A stretch of 22,976 nt of DNA from Chara braunii. Lineage: Eukaryota > Streptophyta > Charophyceae > Charales > Characeae. The position numbers and the translations under genes were made by a program. The stretch is from assembly GCA_003427395.1 (NCBI GenBank), contig BFEA01000019.1, positions 2,983,157 through 3,006,132 of the forward strand. The letters are read 5' to 3'. Below the pieces are notes generated by a model that made no database searches, was not told the origin of the DNA, and was given only the letters and a program-made list of their open reading frames with translations. Positions 17,962 through 22,976 of this stretch are shown here, one piece after another (position 1 is the first letter of the stretch; every line of letters begins with the position of its first letter).

Positions 17962-18360
17962 ATGCTGGAAAACGGGTCCAGTGTCCCAGGCTTCAAAGCA
18001 CCACCATGCTATTCAGGGCGAAATATAGAAGCTGGAGCAACAAAAGTAGTTGAGTTGATTAAGTGCGTAGTGACCAATCAAAACAAGTCGCAACGGTTTG
18101 CGTACATTGCGAATCAAATACACGATGTCAAACCAACGTACACGTCAATGAAAGCATTAACAAAAGTCAATGAGAACATCAATATGTCCCAGGGTCGGCA
18201 TCCCCGACGCCGCGTTTCGGCAACCGCCACGTTGCCTTCATCAGGGGGTACCACCAACGTCACCACTTCGTCTATGTCAGTCTATCCAACAATCCCACTT
18301 CCGTGCCATCAACACAGGATCCTCCGGACGGTCGAGTACATCGAGCTTCGTCAGTCCTGA
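17962..18360 (+). CDS. Unrecognised 132-residue open frame
   Basis: The longest open frame in this gap starts with a non-ATG codon (CTG or TTG type) in the first-listed frame and reads a fairly ordinary composition in the middle (VVELIKCVVTNQNKSQRFAY, then MKALTKVNENINMSQGR), followed by a Ser/Thr-rich end. An overlapping frame at 18170-18445 is also open. I recognise no family, and no splice or promoter context supports it. It may be a fragment of a mobile-element protein or chance. Confidence 0.2.
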   Translation: MLENGSSVPGFKAPPCYSGRNIEAGATKVVELIKCVVTNQNKSQRFAYIANQIHDVKPTYTSMKALTKVNENINMSQGRHPRRRVSATATLPSSGGTTNVTTSSMSVYPTIPLPCHQHRILRTVEYIELRQS

Positions 18361-18616
18361 GCTAGAGGTACCAACGGCAAAAAGGAGAAAAAAACTTCAC
18401 CACAAGACGACAGGAATCTCTTTACTCATATCATTCCTATTGTAGCACCCCCCTGAGCCCCCGTCTATTATCCTATCCACCATTCCCAAGTTTTTCCAGT
18501 CCTAAACCCTCAACCCTACTCTCACGCCTATTTGCCTCGGGTGTATCTAACCAGGGGGCATGACTGCCTATCATACTTCCTTGCCTAGCCTATACCACCC
18601 ATCCGCCATGCCGCAC
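18361..18616 (+). other. Non-coding pyrimidine-rich segment
   Basis: The segment is C-rich, with CCACC and CCC runs, and holds no gene. It lies between the unrecognised frame and the poly(T) insertion. Confidence 0.5.
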
Positions 18617-18667
18617 AGCAGTGATCCAGGTTTTTTTTTTTTTTTTTTTATTTTAAAGCAGTGATCC
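18617..18667 (-). mobile_element. Tail-only retroinsertion flanked by an 11-bp target duplication
   Basis: AGCAGTGATCC occurs at 18617-18627 and again at 18657-18667. Between them lie only AGG, 19 T, ATTTT and AA (29 bases). This is the shape of a minus-strand target-primed insertion that stopped inside the A tail. Confidence 0.65.
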
Positions 18668-18865
18668 TGCTCTGCCGATAACCACTTGAAGAGTTCACCA
18701 CCCTGCAGCTCCTCCCTGCTGACCACCAGGTAAGGATCCACCAACCTTTCTCACGACCTTCCTCACCTCCCAAGGACCACCCTTATCCCATCACCACCCT
18801 TACTGTACAAGGCACCCAACCAGCTATGACACCTATCTTCTTCCCCAGTACCCACAGCTATGGCG
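18668..18865 (+). other. Non-coding, pyrimidine-rich
   Basis: No gene is seen. A possible donor-like CCAGGTAAGGA occurs at 18727-18737, but no matching exon could be read. Confidence 0.4.
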
Positions 18866-19095
18866 CTACCTTCTCCCCCGGAACATAACGCATATGCGTT
18901 GTATTCGAGTTTCAAAATTTGAAAAAAAAATCGAATAGAACGCATATGCAGTATTCAAAATTTCGGGCTATTCGAATACAACGTGTATGCGTTTTATTCG
19001 AATAGAACGCATGTGTGTTGTATTCGAATAGAACACACCCTATGCGTTGTATTCGTTTACAACGTATATGCGTTATCTTCGGGGGAGGAAGGTAG
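18866..19095. mobile_element. MITE-like 230-bp element with terminal inverted repeats
   Basis: The ends are inverted copies. CTACCTTC-TCCCCCG, then ATAACGCATATGCGTTGTA on the left, pairs with TACAACGTATATGCGTTAT and CGGGGGAGGAAGGTAG on the right. This gives about 40 bp of TIR with a 1-base gap and few mismatches. The inside repeats TTCGAATAGAACGC and GTTGTATTCGAA in both orientations, so the whole unit can fold on itself. It has no coding capacity. No target-site duplication is evident in the flanks. Confidence 0.65.
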
Positions 19096-20882
19096 GCAAC
19101 TGCAGGGCCATTCCCTTCTGCATACACACTTTGACTCAGCCCTGCGGCAGAGCCTGGCCAGGACCTGCATCTCTGAATGTTGCCTGCAGTGGCCCAGCTT
19201 TGACTTATGTGCAGAGGGCGAGTCCTGCGTTGGCCAGTAGGTACTGCAAACTAGAGCATTCCGAAATGAGCCAAAACCTACTGGACCTCCACGGAGTTAC
19301 TTGGAACCCCTCAAGGGCCTCCCGGGCCTGTGGTTTGTGGTCCAAGGACCCACGGCCTACCTGCTCCGCACTGCCTGCTATGTGGCCAATGGGCCTTGCA
19401 AAGGGTAACCCCTCACATTATTGAATTCATCTAATTCATCCGATTCCATCCCAAAGGCATACCATTCAGCCAAATGGGCACAGTGCCGAAACAGTCTGTC
19501 ATTCATCTCATTGTGCCCTTTTCTTCGATTGATGTTGTTTGTTCCACATTGCCATGGCAACAAATCTGCACCACGATAATCTAGGATGTAACTCGCGGAA
19601 AAGTTTCTTATCAAGACATGTGTAGTCACTCATGCAACAGGCTGGCTTTTTGTGGAGACAGTATAATGCTGTTTGAAACACAAACACACCCCACACAGTC
19701 CCCACCACCCTTCCCCAACCCTGCCCACCCTGCTCACCCTGTGGACTACACAGAGCACAGGTAGTTGTAGGGCACATGGCATATTGCACCTGCTCACGCA
19801 GTACATGCACATGGAAGTCATACACACTGCAATATGGTTGAAGAAAATTGCAGTACAGAAATACTGCCCAAGCAGGTCATCCTGGTGCACATACTCTGCA
19901 CATTATATGCACAACGCAGCACACACATACCATAGGCAAAACTACTCTGCAGAGTCTGCACATAATTCACGCAACGTATGAATATACTAATATAGCATAC
20001 CATAGACAAAAGTACACTGCACATAATCTGCACAAAATATCAATATAGCACACACATAGTACAGTCATAAATACCCACATCCAGTGTCAACAAAACAAAG
20101 ATAAAGTGGGCACATAATTCACATAAAGTGCAGCCACTGTCACCCACAAGCTAACCTCCAAATAGTGCCGTGTACGTATATTCACATGTCACATTGTCAT
20201 CCACAAATTAGTGGCACAGTACACAGGTCACTGCACAAAACATACAGTTCATGTGTAGGTAGAATCAATACAGCATGAATATGTTATGCATGAAACTTCG
20301 ACGAAACAGTTTGTCACAGCCCCTTATTTGTTGTCATCTTCTCCCTCTCTCCCTACGGTTTACCGGGAAGTACTGTTTGACAATATATATATACTATCCA
20401 TAATATAAACTCAATATAGAGTATGACAAAGTACACTGACAATGGCCACATTGTGTACATAGTGCAGTGACCAAGATACATAAGTATTTTTATTTGAAGT
20501 CAAGAAACTACTGACATAGTATGAAGTACTACAGTCATTATCCCCACAAGAGTGCCGAGACACACAGCATTGACATGGAATGCATGAACTCCATCTTGTC
20601 TACATTGCATTCTACAATCCGCTCACTGGCCACACAGCACACAGCACAGACTACATGCTAAACTGTTATTCACACCATGCAGATAGTACATACATGTCAG
20701 AAACGTAGTACCCACATGCCATCGATACAGTCCCACAAAATCCCATAGTAGTATAGTACGACATTAGACAATATCCATGGCTCCGCTCACATTACAAATA
20801 AACATCTTTAATCCCATTCTTGAGAAAACCCCAGCAAGCCGGGAAAACAAAAAATCCCCAGAACAATCGACACGTACTCCTT
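19096..20882. other. Non-coding region with degenerate CACA-rich repeats
   Basis: No gene is recognised on either strand. Between about 19900 and 20130 related motifs recur: CATACCATAG-CAAAA and GCACATAATTCAC or GCACATAATCTGCAC near 19957, 20018 and 20108. They suggest an old tandem repeat. A CACC-rich stretch lies at 19680-19740 and a short TATATATATA run near 20384. The minus-strand open frame at 19508-19825 looks like chance. Confidence 0.5.
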
Positions 20883-21056
20883 CCCCTCTCCCTGTCAGAT
20901 AATGTCACTCTGTCTTAGCATGTGCTGCAGGTGAAGCTGCATCACTCCATGTGCATGGCCTGATTGTGTCCCCTCTCCCCGTCAAACAATGTCATTCCAT
21001 CTTAGCGTATGTTGCAGGTGCAGATGCATCACTCCATGTGCACGGCCTGATCACGT
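20883..21056 (+). repeat. 87-bp tandem duplication before an exon
   Basis: Units 20883-20969 and 20970-21056 share CCCCTCTCCC-GTCA, CAGGTG-AG-TGCATCACTCC and GGCCTGAT. A third, shorter echo, GTGCAGATGGCATCACTCC, spans the acceptor of the exon at 21127. Confidence 0.85.
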
Positions 21057-21126
21057 CGTCTTGTCCACTAAGTTAAAAGCCTAGAACCTTGTGCTCTTAA
21101 CCTAAACCTGAACTTTTCATGTGCAG

Positions 21127-21210
21127 ATGGCATCACTCCATGCGCGTGCAATCCGGGACCCCGATCCAGCTACATTCCTCACCTTTGACTTCTTTGAGCA
21201 CGAGACTCAG
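21127..21210 (+). CDS. RPGRIP1L-like: Exon of an RPGRIP1/RPGRIP1L-like C2-domain protein
   Basis: The 84-bp exon (28 codons, phase 0 at both ends) follows a TTTTCATGTGCAG acceptor and ends CAG before GTAAAG. It encodes HARAIRDPDPATFLTFDFF followed by EHETQ. The TF-T-x-F-(F/Y)-(D/E)-x-E-x-Q pattern, continued by ATP in the next exon, is the strand pattern I know from the first C2 domain of RPGRIP1/RPGRIP1L. In animals that protein builds the ciliary transition zone and anchors NPHP4. A ciliary role here fits an organism with flagellated sperm. An ATG stands at the exon start, but phase and context suggest an internal exon. The link is by remembered pattern, not by alignment. Confidence 0.6.
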
Positions 21211-21215
21211 GTAAA

Positions 21216-21217
<2 letters not shown>

Positions 21218-21299
<82 letters not shown>
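21218..21299. repeat. (CT)n microsatellite inside intron
   Basis: A pure run of about 41 CT units begins eight bases after the donor of the preceding exon and runs into GCGCGCGC. Open frames that read SLSLSL here are artefacts of the repeat. Confidence 0.97.
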
Positions 21300-21301
<2 letters not shown>

Positions 21302-21728
21302 CGCGCGCAAATTGATGATATTTACAGGGAGTTAACTTCTCACTGTCCTTTCTTGGAAGGAAAAATCAGAAAGTGTTCAAAGGACCAAGGACAAGCCTTG
21401 GTGTAGCCTCATTCTCATGGCTGTGGGCTAGTGGCCAAGGCTATGAATTGGCTCTTTGACTTTTCTTGTTTGGTGCCCCTATATCCATTGTATAAGGTGA
21501 TACTTTGAAGTGTCATTTGGATGAGAAAGGCAAACGCAATCACCCAGACATTGAAGCTTACCTCCATCGCTCCCCAAACCATTCACCTGGCTTCTTTGTG
21601 TCCATACCTGGGAAGATAAGGAGCCAACAAAGTGTACTTGTCTTTGTATGCATGTGTGGGGATGGGGGCGAGGTGTAGGGGGGTTGGGTGGGCGTGTCCT
21701 TGTGTGTGCATCTGTCCTCCTCTGCCAG

Positions 21729-21830
21729 GCAACACCTATAGTCAGTGGGCTAACGCCATCATATGACACAACAGTGGAGTATGTTGTAACAGTCGACAGC
21801 TTCCTCCTCGAGTATTTTGATTCCAAAGAG
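21729..21830 (+). CDS. RPGRIP1L-like: Second exon of the RPGRIP1L-like C2 domain
   Basis: The 102-bp exon (34 codons, phase 0) follows the acceptor CTCCTCTGCCAG and ends GAG before GTATGG. The preceding intron is 518 bp. It encodes ATPIVSGLTPSYDTTVEYVV followed by TVDSFLLEYFDSKE, which fits the next strands of the RPGRIP1 C2 domain: TP, then a Y-D-x-T-x-x-Y-x-V-x-x-D core, then FL-YL. This stretch gives the strongest family signal. The frame joins the previous exon without a stop, and the two phases agree. That makes a real spliced gene more likely than chance similarity. Confidence 0.65.
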
Positions 21831-21978
21831 GTATGGCATAGGAAGTCTTCAATATGCTTGTTGTTTGCCCCCTCAGTTCCTGCTTGACTGTTGCACACAC
21901 ACAAGATAGTACTGATATACACCAACAGCCCGTGGCAGGCACGCGTGAAGGCACCATTGTTTTTTCTCTCTCTTTTAG

Positions 21979-22173
21979 AGAAAACAAGGCACTGGACCTG
22001 CAAGCCAAATAATTGTGCCCGCACCAATGGTTGGTGCTAATGAGCCTGGAGGCGCCCCCTTGCAGCTTCACACTGTTGCGTTCCCTTTCATTGTGGGGAG
22101 CATCACCCTGCTGCACCTTCCCACCGACATGCTGCAGCGACATGCTTACACCGGTTCAGCTATTGGCCACTAA
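21979..22173 (+). CDS. RPGRIP1L-like: Third exon of the RPGRIP1L-like C2 domain, 3' limit uncertain
   Basis: After a 148-bp intron ending TCTCTCTTTTAG, the phase-0 frame reads a short proline/glycine loop and then GAPLQLHTVAFPFIVGSITL, which fits the later strands of the same C2 domain. The frame then meets TAA at 22171. A strong donor (AAAAG, GTAGGG at 22244) lies downstream, but the frame open up to it (ending in LEG-like residues before QPQPLPTSQK) is a different one. Either the exon ends at a weaker donor before 22171, a frameshift lies near 22140, or the gene truly ends here. I could not decide. Later exons, if any, were not recognised before the window ends. Confidence 0.5.
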   Translation, partial: RKQGTGPASQIIVPAPMVGANEPGGAPLQLHTVAFPFIVGSITLLHLPTDMLQRHAYTGSAIGH

Positions 22174-22768
22174 AGATATTGCTGACATGAAGCTTATTGA
22201 AGGTCTCCAATCTCAACCTCAGCCTCTTCCAACCTCCCAAAAGGTAGGGAAAAGGAGTTTTGGAAATTTCTCTCCAGGTGTGATGCATCTAATTTGGACA
22301 TGACAAGTTCTGCCTCTTCCCTTATGGGTAACAAGTGGACCCGCCGCAGCGAAGGATGTTGAAAAAAACATCCAGCGAAAGGAGTCGATCAGAAGTTTGC
22401 TATTTTTTTCAAACAGACATTTTGAGATTAGGCAACGCAGATGCATAAAGGGGTAGTTAGAGTAGGTGGAAAGTTTGCAGTTTGCAGTACGGAATATGCA
22501 CAGAGAAGAGATATAGTTTTTTTCCAGACGTCCGGGAATAACACAAACATGTCAGGCCAAAAGGTCATCCCATTGTGTTCATTTCTCTCAACTCACGGGG
22601 GTCTCAGATGTATACTGTCTCTTCCCCCATCTCGTTGCCTCTGTCCATGTGTCTTCTCTCCATCTCTCTCTATATCTTTCTCTCTGTCTCCTTCCCCTTT
22701 TTCCAAATCTCTTGCCTCTGCATCTTCAATACTCTGTCCACCTCCTCTGTCTGTGCCTGTATGTAGTC

Positions 22769-22771
<3 letters not shown>
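22174..22771 (+). other. Downstream host sequence, no gene recognised
   Basis: A 7-bp hairpin (GGATGTT/AACATCC) lies at 22354-22373. The remainder is pyrimidine-rich toward 22770. The open frame at 22441-22815 is dominated by low-complexity Ser/Pro/Cys and is not supported. Confidence 0.4.

Positions 22772-22800
<29 letters not shown>
22772..22800. repeat. (AG)n microsatellite
   Basis: A pure AG run of about 14 units, followed after a GGTGGGGATAT interruption by more GAGA. Confidence 0.95.
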
Positions 22801-22803
<3 letters not shown>

Positions 22804-22907
22804 GTGGGGATATGAGAGATAGAGAGAGAGACACATACCTCGTTCAGCCATTTTGAAAGACTTGCCGTTCTCTTGCGTCGATACTTCGACTCCGTTGACA
22901 ACTCTCA

Positions 22908-22910
<3 letters not shown>

Positions 22911-22976
<66 letters not shown>
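22911..22976. repeat. (CT)n microsatellite at window end
   Basis: At least 33 CT/TC units run to the edge of the window, so the full length is unknown. Confidence 0.97.

Noticed and set aside
19900-20130. CRISPR-like spaced repeats
   Set aside because: The repeats are degenerate with irregular spacing, in clearly eukaryotic sequence.
21121-21315. Protein with a long SLSLSL tail
   Set aside because: The tail is translation through a CT microsatellite after a clear splice donor at 21211.
22838-22909. Possible minus-strand exon reading RVVNGVEVSTQENGKSFKMA with GTATGT donor
   Set aside because: The sequence before its acceptor on that strand is a pure AG run, not a pyrimidine tract, and the plus strand is also open. 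Nothing else supports a minus-strand gene.

Overview
The window looks like eukaryotic nuclear DNA from a plant-lineage organism. It holds two large decayed retrotransposons lying between short exon-like segments. The supporting signs are GT-AG exon boundaries, a TACTAAC branch site, a chromodomain Ty3/gypsy element primed by initiator tRNA-Met, an L1-type LINE with a plant-style C-terminal zinc-binding domain, and long CT/GA microsatellites. The exons at 21.1-22.2 kb read like the first C2 domain of RPGRIP1/RPGRIP1L, a ciliary transition-zone protein. That would suggest a green organism with swimming sperm, such as a charophyte (Chara is my guess), bryophyte, lycophyte or fern. The species guess is inference only.

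Layout. 1-613: a CT microsatellite, a candidate 37-bp exon (103-139), then hairpin-rich sequence ending in about 46-bp tandem repeats. 614-9183: a complete but dead Ty3/gypsy chromovirus inserted inside that tandem repeat. It has about 1.02-kb LTRs, a tRNA-Met primer-binding site, a 1-kb leader studded with TGCTGACGTGGCA motifs and bounded by good splice signals, an open gag, a possible -1 frameshift site, and a pol (protease, RT, RNase H, integrase, chromodomain) broken by stops and frameshifts. 9184-9422: the other half of the tandem repeat, then a GC-rich foldback. About 9.4-16.66 kb: a broken L1-like LINE with a charged, coiled-coil ORF1 and an ORF2 carrying AP endonuclease, RT and a zinc-binding C-terminus, followed by a 0.9-kb 3' UTR, a GAAA-tetraloop hairpin and a 20-A tail. 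16.66-20.88 kb: non-coding sequence with foldback repeats, a poly(T)-only retroinsertion flanked by an 11-bp duplication, and a 230-bp terminal-inverted-repeat element. 20.88-22.98 kb: an 87-bp tandem duplication, the RPGRIP1L-like exons and three microsatellites.

The gag and pol parts belong to one retroelement. ORF1 and ORF2 belong to another. The host exons may be part of a single gene whose intron or flank absorbed both elements. No rRNA, tRNA or CRISPR was recognised, and no complete intact host gene is present.
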